Below, in pieces: positions 35,052-45,387 of a stretch of DNA of 64,000 nt. Numbering within the stretch: position 1 is the stretch's first letter; each line of letters starts with the position of its first letter. The notes beneath the pieces were generated by a model. It was given only the letters and a program-made list of their open reading frames with translations. It was not told the DNA's origin and did no database searches. The translations under genes were made by a program, and so were the position numbers. Origin of the DNA: a bacterium (GTDB lineage: Bacteria; Bacillota; Bacilli; Lactobacillales; Streptococcaceae); contig CAJNDL010000001.1 in assembly GCA_905221505.1 (NCBI GenBank), positions 1 through 64,000 on the forward strand, read 5' to 3'.

Positions 35052-35831
35052 ATGGCAGTAATGAAAATTGAGTATTATTCACAAGTTTTGGATATGGAGT
35101 GGGGAGTGAATGTCCTCTATCCTGATGCCAATCGAGTGGAAGAATCAGAGTGTAAAGATATTCCTGTCTTGTACCTCTTGCACGGGATGTCTGGCAATCA
35201 TAATAGTTGGCTCAAGCGGACCAATGTAGAACGCTTGCTTCGAGGAACCAATCTCATCGTTGTCATGCCCAATACCAGCAATGGTTGGTACACCGATACC
35301 CAATATGGTTTTGACTATTACACAGCTCTAGCAGAGGAATTGCCACAGATTCTGAAACGTTTCTTTCCTAACATGACCAGTAAGCGTGGAAAGACCTTTA
35401 TCGCTGGTCTCTCTATGGGAGGCTACGGCTGCTTTAAATTGGCTCTTGCTACAAATCGTTTTTCCCATGCAGCTAGCTTTTCAGGCGCCCTCAGCTTTCA
35501 AGATTTTTCTCCTGAGAGCCAAGATTTGGGGACACCAGCATACTGGAGAGGTGTTTTTGGGGAGATTAAAGATTGGATAACTAGTCCCTATTCACTTGAA
35601 AGTCTGGCTAAAAAATCGGATAAAAAGACCAAACTTTGGGCTTGGTGTGGTGAACAGGATTTCTTGTACGAAGCCAATAATCTAGCAGTGAAAAATCTCA
35701 AAAAACTGGGATTTGATGTGGTTTATAGCCATAGCGCTGGAACTCACGAGTGGTACTACTGGGAAAAACAATTGGAACGGTTTTTAGCAACCCTACCAAT
35801 TGATTTCAAATTAGAAGAGAGATTGAGTTGA
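35052..35831 (+). CDS. estA: Esterase of the tributyrin esterase (EstA) / esterase D family
   Basis: This 259-aa alpha/beta hydrolase has oxyanion-side [12 protein letters not shown] (about 40-51), nucleophile Ser121 in GLSMGG, and a late His in AGTHEWYYW near 236. In streptococci this family cleaves short-chain acyl esters, and in pneumococcus it is reported to de-O-acetylate sialic acids. No signal peptide. RBS AGAGGA precedes the ATG. Confidence 0.85.
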   Translation: MAVMKIEYYSQVLDMEWGVNVLYPDANRVEESECKDIPVLYLLHGMSGNHNSWLKRTNVERLLRGTNLIVVMPNTSNGWYTDTQYGFDYYTALAEELPQILKRFFPNMTSKRGKTFIAGLSMGGYGCFKLALATNRFSHAASFSGALSFQDFSPESQDLGTPAYWRGVFGEIKDWITSPYSLESLAKKSDKKTKLWAWCGEQDFLYEANNLAVKNLKKLGFDVVYSHSAGTHEWYYWEKQLERFLATLPIDFKLEERLS

Positions 35832-36211
35832 TTTAGAACCAGGAAAAGTGTTTGATAGTCTTTGAAGCCCTCTTTATACAATGTCATTGTCGCCGTGTTT
35901 TAGATACATGTTACTGATTTCGTTGGTTCTATTTATAAACTCAAAACAGTGTTTTGAACTATCTTTTTCTAATTTATTAGTTGGTTCTTTAACTTCTTAT
36001 TAATTATTATATATAGCTAATTTGAAAAATCGAGTTTGGTTTTTACTGGACTTTTCAAATGGAAGTGGTAAAATAGTAGCCAGATGCTCATGTGAAGATG
36101 GTATTTTAATAAGATAAATAATTTTTGATAAGAATCTGTTTATTTAGTTGATGATTGAGCAATAGTAGATTGATTTAGAGTGCCAGTAGTCATTGTAAGA
36201 AAGGATGACAG
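35832..36211. other. AT-rich gap with murM promoter
   Basis: There is no gene in these 380 bases. At 35943-35958 is an isolated CAAAACAGTGTTTTGA palindrome like that inside BOX elements, without BOX ends, so probably a relic. An extended -10 TGgTAAAAT (-10 at 36069-36074) with TGGACT 16 bp upstream is the likely murM promoter, leaving a leader of about 130 nt. Confidence 0.5.
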
Positions 36212-37438
36212 ATGTTTAGTTTTAAGATAGGAATTTCAGTAAAAGAGCATGATGATTTTGTTAGTCATCATCCACAAATTAATCTTTTGCAGAGTAGTTC
36301 CTGGGCAAAAATAAAAGATAATTGGGAAAATGAGCGTTTAGGCTTTTATAAAAATGGAGAATTGGTAGCTGTTGCAAGTATTCTCATAAAAAAATTGCTA
36401 CTTGGATACACTATGATGTACATTCCAAGAGGACCGATTATGGATTATCAAGATAAAGACTTGGTAACATTTGTGATGAGAAGCTTAAAACAATTTGGAT
36501 TTCGTAGACGGTCAGTTTTTATAAAGTTTGATCCAGCTCTGATTCTAAAACAATATCCTATTGACCAATCTTCTGCAGGATTTTCTGAGAATAAACTATC
36601 TGTAGAAGCTATTCAAAACTTAAAAGATGCTAATTGTCAATGGTCTGGTAGAACTATAGCTATGTCTGAAACTATACAGCCACGTTATCAAGCGTATGTT
36701 AAACTACATGAAAATCAAACTAGCAGTTTTTCTTCTGAAACTCGACGAAGAATTCGAATTGCTGCCTCCCGTGGAGTCTCTGTTTCACGAGCAACTATTT
36801 CTGAATTAGATGATTTCACAAAAGTTATGTCCTTAACAGAAGAAAGAAAGGGCGTTTCGCTTCGAAATAAAGATTACTTTTTCAAAATGATGGAAATTTA
36901 TCAAAAAGATGCTTATTTGCATTTGGTAAAAGTGAACATTTCTGAACAGTTGAGTAAGTATACTGAACAATTACTAGAAGTGGACAAAGAAATTGCTAAT
37001 ACGAATGAACTAGAAAAAAAGAAATTAAAAAAGCTAGAGCAACAAAAAAAATCTATTGAAAAACTGATTATAGAAGCGACATTCTTAGTAGAAAAATATC
37101 CTCATGAGGTTACCATCTCCGGTGCTCTGTCTATTTCATTTGGGAAAACTATGCAGATGTTGTATGCTGGTATGAATACCGATTTTAGAAAATTTTTTCC
37201 TCAATATGCTTTGGAGTTTAAAATTTTTGAAGATGCTTATAGGGAGGGATTAGAATGGGGGAATATGGGGGGGGTTGAAGGTACCTTAGATGATGGCTTG
37301 AGTGATTTTAAATCAAACTTTAAGCCCCTTGTTCGAGAATATATTGGAGAGTTCACTCTACCAGTAAATTTTTTGTACCATTTAGCTACCTGTTTTTATC
37401 AACTCCGTAAAACATTAAGAAAAAAACATAGAAAGTAA
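36212..37438 (+). CDS. murM: MurM, lipid II alanine/serine ligase (FemX family)
   Basis: This 408-aa tRNA-dependent ligase adds the first residue (Ser or Ala) of the stem-peptide cross-bridge to lipid II. FemABX features are seen: two GNAT-like lobes (YIPRGPIMDY near 70; LYAGMNTDFRKFFPQYAL near 315) and a coiled-coil arm (about 250-290) for tRNA contact, ending FRKTLRKKHRK-like. The protein differs strongly from the R6 MurM I recall, except near the C-terminus. A G8 tract lies at 37267-37274 in the conserved GGVEG region (residues 353-357). murN follows after 4 bp. Confidence 0.9.
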   Translation: MFSFKIGISVKEHDDFVSHHPQINLLQSSSWAKIKDNWENERLGFYKNGELVAVASILIKKLLLGYTMMYIPRGPIMDYQDKDLVTFVMRSLKQFGFRRRSVFIKFDPALILKQYPIDQSSAGFSENKLSVEAIQNLKDANCQWSGRTIAMSETIQPRYQAYVKLHENQTSSFSSETRRRIRIAASRGVSVSRATISELDDFTKVMSLTEERKGVSLRNKDYFFKMMEIYQKDAYLHLVKVNISEQLSKYTEQLLEVDKEIANTNELEKKKLKKLEQQKKSIEKLIIEATFLVEKYPHEVTISGALSISFGKTMQMLYAGMNTDFRKFFPQYALEFKIFEDAYREGLEWGNMGGVEGTLDDGLSDFKSNFKPLVREYIGEFTLPVNFLYHLATCFYQLRKTLRKKHRK

Positions 37439-37442
37439 GTAT

Positions 37443-38675
37443 ATGGTATTAACTACACTCACAAAAGAAGAATTTAAGGCTTATTCAGAAAGAGTTTCTT
37501 ATCGTTCCTTTATACAGTCTGTCCAGATGGGAGATTTGTTAGAAAAGAGAGGGGCTCGAATTGTTTATCTTGCTTTGAAACAAGAAGGAGAGATTCAAGT
37601 TGCAGCTCTGGTTTATAGCTTGCCCATGCTGGGTGGCCTGCATATGGAGCTCAATTCGGGGCCGATTTATACCCAACAAGATGCCCTCCCAGTTTTTTAT
37701 GCAGGGTTAAAAGAATATGCCAAGCAAAATGGTGTATTAGAGTTGCTTGTAAAACCTTATGAAACTTATCAAACTTTTGATAGCCAAGGTAATCCAATAG
37801 ATACTGATAAAAAAAGTATTATTCAAGATTTGACTGATTTAGGTTATCAATTTGATGGATTGACAAAGGGTTATACAAGTGGAGAACCCAATTGGTTATA
37901 CTATAAGGATTTGACGGAATTAACTGAAAAGAATTTACTTAAAAGTTTTAGCAAAAAGGGTAAACCTTTGGTGAAAAAGGCTGAAACTTTTGGTATTCGA
38001 TTGAAAAAGTTAAAACGTGAAGAACTATCGATTTTTAAGAATATAACAAAAGAAACCTCTGAACGTAGAGAATATAGTGATAAAAGTTTAGAATATTATG
38101 AGTATTTTTATGATTCATTTGGAGAACAAGCTGAGTTTCTCATAGCAACCTTAAATTTTTCGGACTATATGAGCAAATTGCAAGGTGAACAAAGTAAACT
38201 AGAAGAAGTCTTGGACAAATTGCGACTTGATTTGAGTAAAAATCCTCATTCTGAGAAAAAACAAAATCAACTGAGAGAATATTCTAGTCAATTTGAAACG
38301 TTTGAAGTTCGAAAAGCAGAAGCGAGAGACTTGATTGAAAAATATGGAGAAGAAGATATTGTTTTAGCCGGGAGTTTATTTGTTTATATGCCTCAGGAAA
38401 CGACTTATCTCTTTAGTGGTTCCTACACCGAATTTAATAAGTTCTATGCCCCTGCACTGCTTCAAAAATATATTATGTTGGAAAGTATAAAACGTGGAAT
38501 ACCTAAATACAACTTCCTAGGCATTCAAGGGATTTTTGATGGTAGTGATGGCGTTTTGCGTTTTAAACAAAATTTTAATGGCTATATTGTACGTAAAGCA
38601 GGAACTTTCCGTTATCATCCATCGCCTTTAAAATACAAAGCTATCCAGTTACTCAAAAAAATAGTAGGACGTTAA
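37443..38675 (+). CDS. murN: MurN, second residue ligase of the branched stem peptide (FemX family)
   Basis: This 410-aa ligase adds Ala as the second branch residue after MurM. It shows HMELNSGPIY (about 61-70), the coiled-coil arm (about 240-295) and the C-terminal lobe GSYTEFNKFYAPALLQ. By memory it is very close to pneumococcal MurN, in contrast to murM. RBS is weak (AGAAAGTAAG), so translation is probably coupled to murM. Confidence 0.9.
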   Translation: MVLTTLTKEEFKAYSERVSYRSFIQSVQMGDLLEKRGARIVYLALKQEGEIQVAALVYSLPMLGGLHMELNSGPIYTQQDALPVFYAGLKEYAKQNGVLELLVKPYETYQTFDSQGNPIDTDKKSIIQDLTDLGYQFDGLTKGYTSGEPNWLYYKDLTELTEKNLLKSFSKKGKPLVKKAETFGIRLKKLKREELSIFKNITKETSERREYSDKSLEYYEYFYDSFGEQAEFLIATLNFSDYMSKLQGEQSKLEEVLDKLRLDLSKNPHSEKKQNQLREYSSQFETFEVRKAEARDLIEKYGEEDIVLAGSLFVYMPQETTYLFSGSYTEFNKFYAPALLQKYIMLESIKRGIPKYNFLGIQGIFDGSDGVLRFKQNFNGYIVRKAGTFRYHPSPLKYKAIQLLKKIVGR

Positions 38676-38753
38676 GATGGAAAAGCCAGTATTTAGCTTT
38701 CTTTCAGCTTCTTTTAGTAAAATAGTCTTTATTTGCTAGAAAGGTGGAAGGAT

Positions 38754-39455
38754 ATGCGCTGGCTTTTTCGTTTGATAGGGGCTTTCTGTTCTTTTATTTG
38801 GCGTTTGTTTTGGCGCCTGGTTTGGATTGTTTTGCTTTTGTGTGCTCTTGCTTTTGGATTTCTCTGGTATCTGAACGGGGATTTTCAAGGAGCGCTAAAG
38901 CAAGCAGAGCGGTCAGTAAAAATTGGTCAACAAAGCATTGACCAATGGGAAAAAACAGGGCAACTGCCTAAGTTGAACCAGACAGATAGTCACCAACACT
39001 CTGAAGGAAGGTGGCCGCAGGCTTCTGCTCGTATTTACCTAGATCCCCAGATGGATTCACGCTTTCAAGGAGCTTATGTAGAAGCGATTAAGAATTGGAA
39101 TCAAACGGGTGCTTTTAATTTTGAAATCGTGACTGAGTCCGGCAAGGCGGATATCTTGGCTACGGAGATGAATGACGGAGGTACTCCTGTGGCAGGAGAG
39201 GCGGAAAGTCAGACCAATCTCTTAACAGGACAATTCTTGTCTGTCACGGTGCGGTTGAATCACTATTATCTGTCCAATCCTAACTATGGCTATTCCTATG
39301 AGCGCATTGTCCATACGGCAGAACATGAGTTGGGTCATGCGATTGGTTTGGACCATACAGATGAGAAGTCTGTGATGCAACCAGCTGGTTCCTTTTATGG
39401 TATCCAGGAAGAGGATGTTGCAAACCTTCGAAAAATATATGAGACCAATGAGTAG
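38754..39455 (+). CDS. Membrane-anchored metzincin (matrixin-like) metalloprotease
   Basis: This 233-aa protein has an N-terminal anchor at about residues 10-43 (rich in W, F and L). The catalytic domain carries HEXXHXXGXXH as [11 protein letters not shown] (zinc ligands His191, His195, His201). A Met-turn SVMQP follows, a clear metzincin pattern. The substrate is unknown; the active site should lie outside the cell. ATG 38754 with GGAAGG upstream is preferred over a TTG at 38733. It lies between murN and uvrC. Confidence 0.8.
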   Translation: MRWLFRLIGAFCSFIWRLFWRLVWIVLLLCALAFGFLWYLNGDFQGALKQAERSVKIGQQSIDQWEKTGQLPKLNQTDSHQHSEGRWPQASARIYLDPQMDSRFQGAYVEAIKNWNQTGAFNFEIVTESGKADILATEMNDGGTPVAGEAESQTNLLTGQFLSVTVRLNHYYLSNPNYGYSYERIVHTAEHELGHAIGLDHTDEKSVMQPAGSFYGIQEEDVANLRKIYETNE

Positions 39456-39493
39456 GGGACTATCTTTCCCTACTTTTTTGCTATAATGGAACT

Positions 39494-41341
39494 ATGAATA
39501 ACTTGATTAAATCAAAACTAGAGCTTTTGCCGACCAGCCCTGGTTGTTACATTCACAAGGATAAAAACGGCACGATTATCTATGTAGGAAAGGCTAAAAA
39601 TCTGCGCAATCGCGTGCGGTCCTATTTCCGTGGAAGTCACGATACCAAGACAGAGGCTCTGGTGTCTGAAATTGTGGATTTTGAATTTATTGTTACGGAG
39701 TCTAATATTGAGGCACTTCTCCTAGAAATCAACCTCATCAAGGAAAATAAGCCCAAATACAATATCATGCTCAAGGATGACAAGTCCTATCCTTTCATCA
39801 AAATCACCAATGAGCGCTATCCTCGTTTGATTATTACTCGTCAGGTCAAGAAGGATGGAGGACTCTACTTTGGTCCCTATCCAGATGTGGGAGCGGCCAA
39901 TGAAATCAAGCGGTTGCTGGATCGGATTTTTCCTTTTCGCAAGTGTACCAATCCACCGTCTAAGGTTTGCTTTTATTACCATATCGGTCAATGTATGGCC
40001 CACACCATCTGTAAGAAGGATGAGGCCTACTTCAAGTCTATGGCTCAGGAAGTTTCGGATTTCCTAAAAGGGCAGGATGACAAAATCATCGATGACCTCA
40101 AGGGTAAGATGGTATCTGCAGCCCAGACTATGGAGTTTGAACGTGCAGCGGAATACCGTGACCTGATTCAGGCCATTGGAACGCTTCGGACCAAGCAACG
40201 GGTCATGGCGAAAGATTTGCAAAATCGGGATGTATTTGGCTATTATGTGGACAGGGGTTGGATGTGTGTTCAGGTTTTCTTTGTTCGTCAGGGCAAGCTC
40301 ATTGAGCGAGATGTCAATCTCTTCCCCTACTACAATGATCCGGATGAGGATTTCTTGACTTATGTGGGGCAGTTTTATCAAGAAAAATCCCACCTGGTTC
40401 CCAATGAGGTATTGATTCCGCAGGATATTGACAAAGAAGCCGTCAAGGTCTTGGTGGGTTCCAAGATTCTCAAACCCCAGCGTGGAGAGAAAAAACAACT
40501 GGTCAATTTGGCTATAAAGAATGCTCGAGTCAGCCTAGAGCAGAAATTCAACCTGCTGGAGAAATCTGTCGAAAAGACACAAGGAGCTATTGAAAATCTA
40601 GGACGCTTGCTTCAAATTCCGACTCCAGTCCGCATCGAATCCTTCGATAACTCTAATATCATGGGGACCAGTCCTGTTTCAGCCATGGTGGTCTTTGTCA
40701 ACGGCAAACCGAGTAAGAAGGACTACCGTAAGTACAAAATCAAGACTGTGGTTGGACCAGACGACTATGCTAGTATGCGTGAGGTTATTCGCAGACGTTA
40801 TGGTCGAGTACAGCGTGAGGCTTTGACTCCGCCAGATTTGATTGTGATTGATGGGGGACAAGGTCAAGTCAATATTGCTAAGCAGGTCATCCAAGAGGAG
40901 TTGGGCTTGGACATTCCCATTGCAGGTCTGCAAAAGAATGATAAGCACCAAACCCATGAACTGCTCTTTGGAGATCCGCTTGAGGTGGTAGAGCTGTCTC
41001 GTAATTCTCAGGAATTTTTCCTCCTCCAACGCATCCAAGATGAGGTCCACCGCTTTGCCATCACCTTCCACCGCCAACTGCGCTCAAAAAATTCCTTTTC
41101 ATCACAACTGGATGGGATTGAAGGTCTGGGACCTAAACGCAAGCAAAATCTCATGAAGCATTTCAAGTCTCTAACTAAAATCAAGGAAGCTAGTGTGGAT
41201 GAGATTGTCGAAGTTGGGGTGCCAAGAGCGGTCGCAGAAGCAGTTCAGAGGAAGTTGAACCCGCAGGAAGAAGATGAATTGGCTCAAGTTGCGGAAGTGA
41301 GTGTAGATTACCAAACGGAAGGAAACCACAATGAACCATAA
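39494..41341 (+). CDS. uvrC: UvrABC excinuclease subunit C
   Basis: This 615-aa nuclease makes both incisions in nucleotide excision repair. Domains are GIY-YIG ([19 protein letters not shown], 16-34), the Cys-rich region (CTNPPSKVC... CMAHTIC), UVR motif near 200-230, the RNase H-like nuclease ([14 protein letters not shown]) and C-terminal double HhH. All are intact. A short hairpin-free start with TATAATGG precedes it. Confidence 0.95.
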   Translation: MNNLIKSKLELLPTSPGCYIHKDKNGTIIYVGKAKNLRNRVRSYFRGSHDTKTEALVSEIVDFEFIVTESNIEALLLEINLIKENKPKYNIMLKDDKSYPFIKITNERYPRLIITRQVKKDGGLYFGPYPDVGAANEIKRLLDRIFPFRKCTNPPSKVCFYYHIGQCMAHTICKKDEAYFKSMAQEVSDFLKGQDDKIIDDLKGKMVSAAQTMEFERAAEYRDLIQAIGTLRTKQRVMAKDLQNRDVFGYYVDRGWMCVQVFFVRQGKLIERDVNLFPYYNDPDEDFLTYVGQFYQEKSHLVPNEVLIPQDIDKEAVKVLVGSKILKPQRGEKKQLVNLAIKNARVSLEQKFNLLEKSVEKTQGAIENLGRLLQIPTPVRIESFDNSNIMGTSPVSAMVVFVNGKPSKKDYRKYKIKTVVGPDDYASMREVIRRRYGRVQREALTPPDLIVIDGGQGQVNIAKQVIQEELGLDIPIAGLQKNDKHQTHELLFGDPLEVVELSRNSQEFFLLQRIQDEVHRFAITFHRQLRSKNSFSSQLDGIEGLGPKRKQNLMKHFKSLTKIKEASVDEIVEVGVPRAVAEAVQRKLNPQEEDELAQVAEVSVDYQTEGNHNEP

Positions 41342-42164
41342 AATCGCAATTTTATCAGATATTCATGGCAATGCGACGGCGCTAGAAGCAGTGATTGCAG
41401 ATGCTAAAAATCAAGGAGTCAGTGAATACTGGCTTCTGGGAGATATTTTTCTTCCTGGTCCAGGCGCAAATGACTTAGTCGCCCTGCTAAAGGACCTTCC
41501 TATCACAGCAAGTGTTCGAGGCAATTGGGATGATCGTGTCCTGGAGGCCTTGGATGGCGAATATGGTTTGGAAGATCCGAAAGAAATTCAGTCAATGCGC
41601 ATGACCCAGTTTTTGATGGAGCGAATGGATCCTGCAACGATTGTCTGGCTACGAAGCTTGCCTTTGCTGGAAAAGAAAGAAATTTACGGACTGCGTTTTT
41701 CTCTTTCTCATAATTTGCCAAATAAGAACTATGGTGGTGACTTGCTAGTTGAGAATGATACGGAGAAATTTGACCAACTCCTAGATGATGAAGTTGACGT
41801 GGCAGTCTATGGTCATGTTCACAAGCAGTTGCTTCGTTATGGCAGTCAAGGGCAACAAATCATCAATCCAGGGTCGATTGGCATGCCCTATTTTAATTGG
41901 GAGGCGTTAAAAAATCACCGTGCCCAGTATGCCGTGATAGAAGTTGAAGATGGGGAATTGGTCAATATCCAATTTCGTAAAGTCTCTTATGATTATGAAG
42001 CAGAGTTAGAATTGGCCAAATCCAAGGGACTTCCCTTTATCGAAATGTATGAAGAACTACGTCGTGAGGATAACTATCAGGGACACAATCTGGAATTACT
42101 AGCCAGCTTAATAGAAAAGCATGGGTATGTAGAAGATGTGAAGAATTTTTTTGATTTTTTGTAA
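41331..42164 (+). CDS. Calcineurin-like metallophosphoesterase
   Basis: This 277-aa YfcE/ApaH-like phosphoesterase has [14 protein letters not shown] (8-21), GDIFLPGPG (35-43), GNWDD (63-67) and GHVHKQ (about 161-166), a complete metal centre. The substrate is unknown. It overlaps uvrC by 11 nt, so expression is coupled. Confidence 0.87.
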   Translation: MNHKIAILSDIHGNATALEAVIADAKNQGVSEYWLLGDIFLPGPGANDLVALLKDLPITASVRGNWDDRVLEALDGEYGLEDPKEIQSMRMTQFLMERMDPATIVWLRSLPLLEKKEIYGLRFSLSHNLPNKNYGGDLLVENDTEKFDQLLDDEVDVAVYGHVHKQLLRYGSQGQQIINPGSIGMPYFNWEALKNHRAQYAVIEVEDGELVNIQFRKVSYDYEAELELAKSKGLPFIEMYEELRREDNYQGHNLELLASLIEKHGYVEDVKNFFDFL

Positions 42165-42188
42165 GAGTTTCCTAAAATAACCAATGCA

Positions 42189-42222
42189 AACTAAAAACGA
42201 TTGGCTGGTTCAATCGCTTTTA
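42189..42222 (+). terminator. Terminator after the phosphoesterase gene
   Basis: Stem actaaaaacgattg with caatcgcttttagt around gctggtt; the CTTTTAG arm weakens the T tract. Confidence 0.6.
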
Positions 42223-42230
42223 GTATATCT

Positions 42231-42343
42231 TATACTCAATAAAAATCAAAGAGCAAACTAGGAAGCTAGACGTAGGTTGCTCAAAGCACATCTTTGAGGT
42301 TGCAGATAAAGATGACGTGGTTTGAAGAGATTTTCGAAGAGTA
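42231..42343 (-). repeat. BOX repeat
   Basis: It starts TATACTCAATAAAAATCAAAG and ends ATTTTCGAAGAGTA, on the minus strand directly after the stop codon of the gene at 42344. It is the third BOX with this edge next to a TAA. Confidence 0.85.
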
Positions 42344-43144
42344 TTATTGTAATTGAGATTGATCTGGGAGGTAAGAACCACCTAGATAGGTATTGCTGAG
42401 TTTTTCAAGTGTTCCGTCTTGATAGAGTTCTTTGAGTGCTTTATCAAATTGCTCTTTAAACTCTTTTTGGTCGCTTGAGAAAACGATATAGTTGCTGGGG
42501 CTATCGGCAGAAGCTAAATCAACGACTGAGAGGTCTAAGCCACGGTCCTTGATAATCTTTTGAACGGATACCTTGTCAAAAACTAGGAAATCAAATTCAC
42601 CGTTAGAAAGGTCAAGGATTCGTTTGCCGATATCCTCACCAGAAAAATCAATTGTAGCAGGATTGTCAGTGTGTTTTTGATTCCAGTTATTGATGAATTG
42701 AGCGTTAGAAGTTCCGGTATCCTCTTGCGTTGTTTTACCAGCGATTTGGTCAAGAGAAGTCAAAGGATTTTTCTTGTTGCTGACGAGGACGAGGGGATTG
42801 TTCGAAATTGGAAGTGAGTAAAGGTATTTTTCAGAACGCTCTTTTGTGTAACTCAAGTTATTAGCTGCAGCCTGATAGTGACCAGAATCAAGTCCTGGGA
42901 AGATACTCTCCCAAGCAGTTCTTTGGAATTGAATCTCGTAGTCACTGAGTTTTTCATCAACTGCTTTTAGTACTTCGATGTCGAAGCCTGTCAGATTGCC
43001 CTTGTATTCGTAGTCAAATGGTGGCACATCGCCAGCTGTAGCAACGACGATTGTCTTTTGAGAGCTGGTCTCTTTAGGTGTAGCTTGATTCCCACAGGCA
43101 ACCAATAATGGAAGGATGGCTAGTAATAGGCTAAATTTTTTCAT
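42344..43144 (-). CDS. Amino-acid ABC transporter substrate-binding lipoprotein
   Basis: This 266-aa family-3 binding protein has a lipoprotein signal (LLVAC, lipidated Cys near residue 17) and mature segments GDVPPFDYEYKG and ESIFPGLDSGHYQAAANN. No permease or ATPase is adjacent, so it must use a transporter elsewhere. Start 43144 has GGAGATATT upstream; a longer frame to 43159 is not needed. Confidence 0.87.
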   Translation of the reverse strand: MKKFSLLLAILPLLVACGNQATPKETSSQKTIVVATAGDVPPFDYEYKGNLTGFDIEVLKAVDEKLSDYEIQFQRTAWESIFPGLDSGHYQAAANNLSYTKERSEKYLYSLPISNNPLVLVSNKKNPLTSLDQIAGKTTQEDTGTSNAQFINNWNQKHTDNPATIDFSGEDIGKRILDLSNGEFDFLVFDKVSVQKIIKDRGLDLSVVDLASADSPSNYIVFSSDQKEFKEQFDKALKELYQDGTLEKLSNTYLGGSYLPDQSQLQ

Positions 43145-43273
43145 AATATCTCCATTCAAATGTAAAGTACTTGCTAGTTTATCAGAAACTTTCTTGATGA
43201 ACCAATATATATTTTTTATAGTTGTGATAAAAAAACTTAATCATGAAAAATCCCTGCAAGCTCTTTCAAATTA

Positions 43274-43282
43274 TGGTAGAAT
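43274..43282 (+). promoter_or_regulatory. Promoter of the nitroreductase-pepV region
   Basis: Extended -10 TGgTAGAAT (-10 at 43277-43282) with CTGCAA 17 bp upstream. Confidence 0.5.
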
Positions 43283-43314
43283 GGAAGCAGTAGAATTAGA
43301 AAAGGAAATCGATT

Positions 43315-43920
43315 ATGAAATTTCTTGAATTAAATAAAAAACGTCATGCGACCAAGCATTTCACTGATAAGCCAGTTGATCCCAAAGATGTGCGTACGGC
43401 TATCGAAATCGCAACCTTGGCACCAAGCGCCCACAACAGCCAGCCTTGGAAATTTGTGGTGGTTCGTGAGAAAAATGCCGAACTGGCAAAATTGGCTTAC
43501 GGTTCGAACTTTGAACAGGTCTCATCAGCGCCTGTAACCATTGCCTTGTTTACAGATACAGATCTTGCTAAACGTGCTCGTAAGATTGCCCGTGTTGGTG
43601 GTGCTAATAATTTCTCTGAAGAGCAACTTCAATACTTCATGAAAAATTTGCCAGCTGAATTTGCCCGTTACAATGAACAACAGGTCAGTGACTACCTAGC
43701 CCTCAATGCAGGTTTGGTTGCTATGAACTTGGTTCTTGCATTGACAGACCAAGGAATTGGATCAAATCTGATCCTTGGATTTGACAAATCAAAAGTCAAT
43801 GAAGTTTTGGACATCGAAGACCGTTTCCGCCCAGAACTTTTGATCACAGTGGGTTACACAGACGAAAAATTGGAACCAAGCTACCGCTTGCCAGTAGATG
43901 AAATCATTGAGAAAAGATAG
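43315..43920 (+). CDS. Nitroreductase-family flavoprotein
   Basis: This 201-aa FMN-binding oxidoreductase has the N-terminal KKRHATKHF-type phosphate/FMN contact, APSAHNSQPWKF (33-44) and a C-terminal IVGYTDEKLE-like end. It probably uses NAD(P)H; the substrate is unknown. pepV starts 13 bp downstream. Confidence 0.88.
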   Translation: MKFLELNKKRHATKHFTDKPVDPKDVRTAIEIATLAPSAHNSQPWKFVVVREKNAELAKLAYGSNFEQVSSAPVTIALFTDTDLAKRARKIARVGGANNFSEEQLQYFMKNLPAEFARYNEQQVSDYLALNAGLVAMNLVLALTDQGIGSNLILGFDKSKVNEVLDIEDRFRPELLITVGYTDEKLEPSYRLPVDEIIEKR

Positions 43921-43933
43921 AAAGAAGAAAAAA

Positions 43934-45334
43934 ATGACAGTAATTGATTTTACAGCAGAAGTAGAAAAACGCAAAGAAGACCTCTTGGCTGACTTGTTTA
44001 GCCTTTTGGAAATCAACTCAGAACGTGATGATAGCAAGGTTGATGCTGAGCATCCATTTGGACCTGGTCCAGTAAAAGCCTTGGAAAAATTCCTTGAAAT
44101 AGCAGATCGTGATGGCTACCCAACTAAAAATGTTGACAACTATGCAGGACACTTCGAGTTTGGTAATGGCGAAGAAGTTCTCGGGATCTTTGCTCACATG
44201 GACGTGGTTCCTGCTGGTAGCGGTTGGGACACAGACCCTTACACACCAACTATCAAAGATGGTCGTCTTTATGCGCGTGGGGCTTCGGACGACAAGGGAC
44301 CTACAACAGCTTGTTACTATGGCTTGAAAATCATCAAAGAATTGGGCCTTCCAACTTCTAAGAAAGTTCGCTTTATTGTTGGAACAGATGAAGAATCAGG
44401 TTGGGCAGACATGGACTACTACTTCGAGCACGTAGGACTTGCAAAACCAGACTTTGGTTTCTCTCCTGATGCTGAGTTCCCTATCATCAATGGTGAAAAA
44501 GGAAATATTACTGAATACCTCCATTTTGCCGGTGAAAATAGAGGTGCTGCCCGTCTTCACAGCTTCACAGGTGGCTTGCGTGAAAACATGGTACCAGAAT
44601 CAGCAACAGCAGTCGTTTCAGGTGATTTGGCTGACTTGCAAGGGAAACTAGATGCCTTTGTTGCAGAACACAAACTTAGAGGAGAACTCCAAGAAGAAAA
44701 CGGTCAATACAAGGTGACCATCATTGGTAAATCAGCCCATGGTGCTATGCCTACTTCAGGTGTCAATGGCGCGACTTACCTAGCTCTCTGCCTTAGCCAG
44801 TTTGACTTTGCTGGTCCAGCCAAAGACTACCTTGACATTGCTGGTAAGATTCTCTTGAACGACCATGAAGGTGAAAATCTCAAGATTGCTCATGTGGATG
44901 AAAAGATGGGTGCCCTTTCTATGAATGCTGGTGTCTTCCGCTTTGATGAAACAAGCGCTGACAATACCATTGCCCTCAACATCCGCTATCCAAAAGGAAC
45001 AAGTCCAGAGCAAATTAAGTCAATCCTAGAAAACTTGCCAGTTGCTTCTGTCAGCTTGTCAGAACATGGTCACACGCCTCACTATGTGCCAATGGAAGAT
45101 CCACTTGTGCAAACCTTGTTGAATGTTTATGAAAAACAAACTGGTCTTAAAGGTCATGAGCAAGTCATTGGTGGTGGGACCTTTGGTCGCTTGCTAGAAC
45201 GAGGTGTTGCCTACGGTGCTATGTTCCCAGACTCAATTGATACCATGCACCAAGCCAATGAATTTATCGCCTTGGATGATCTCTTCCGAGCAGCAGCAAT
45301 CTATGCCGAAGCTATTTATGAATTGATCAAATAA
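43934..45334 (+). CDS. pepV: Xaa-His dipeptidase PepV (M20 family)
   Basis: This 466-aa zinc dipeptidase has metal-site motifs AHMDVVPAGSGW (about 83-94), the bridging Asp in GASDDKGP (about 115) and Glu in GTDEESGWADM (about 150). It is a cytosolic peptide-use enzyme. ATG 43934 was chosen over 43898 because the latter overlaps the previous gene without a ribosome site, although the A-rich region before 43934 is only a weak one. Confidence 0.92.
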   Translation: MTVIDFTAEVEKRKEDLLADLFSLLEINSERDDSKVDAEHPFGPGPVKALEKFLEIADRDGYPTKNVDNYAGHFEFGNGEEVLGIFAHMDVVPAGSGWDTDPYTPTIKDGRLYARGASDDKGPTTACYYGLKIIKELGLPTSKKVRFIVGTDEESGWADMDYYFEHVGLAKPDFGFSPDAEFPIINGEKGNITEYLHFAGENRGAARLHSFTGGLRENMVPESATAVVSGDLADLQGKLDAFVAEHKLRGELQEENGQYKVTIIGKSAHGAMPTSGVNGATYLALCLSQFDFAGPAKDYLDIAGKILLNDHEGENLKIAHVDEKMGALSMNAGVFRFDETSADNTIALNIRYPKGTSPEQIKSILENLPVASVSLSEHGHTPHYVPMEDPLVQTLLNVYEKQTGLKGHEQVIGGGTFGRLLERGVAYGAMFPDSIDTMHQANEFIALDDLFRAAAIYAEAIYELIK

Positions 45335-45340
45335 AATGAT

Positions 45341-45375
45341 AGAAGTCTGAGATTGTATGCTTAGACTTCTTTTTG
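45341..45375 (+). terminator. pepV terminator
   Basis: Stem agaagtctgag with cttagacttct (one G-U pair) followed by TTTTT; it ends 13 bp before the next start. Confidence 0.75.
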
Positions 45376-45387
45376 GAGGGAAAGTAG

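Noticed and set aside
35943..35958. Possible BOX element in the murM upstream gap
   Set aside because: Only the CAAAACAGTGTTTTGA core is present; both BOX edges are missing, so it is treated as a relic or chance palindrome.
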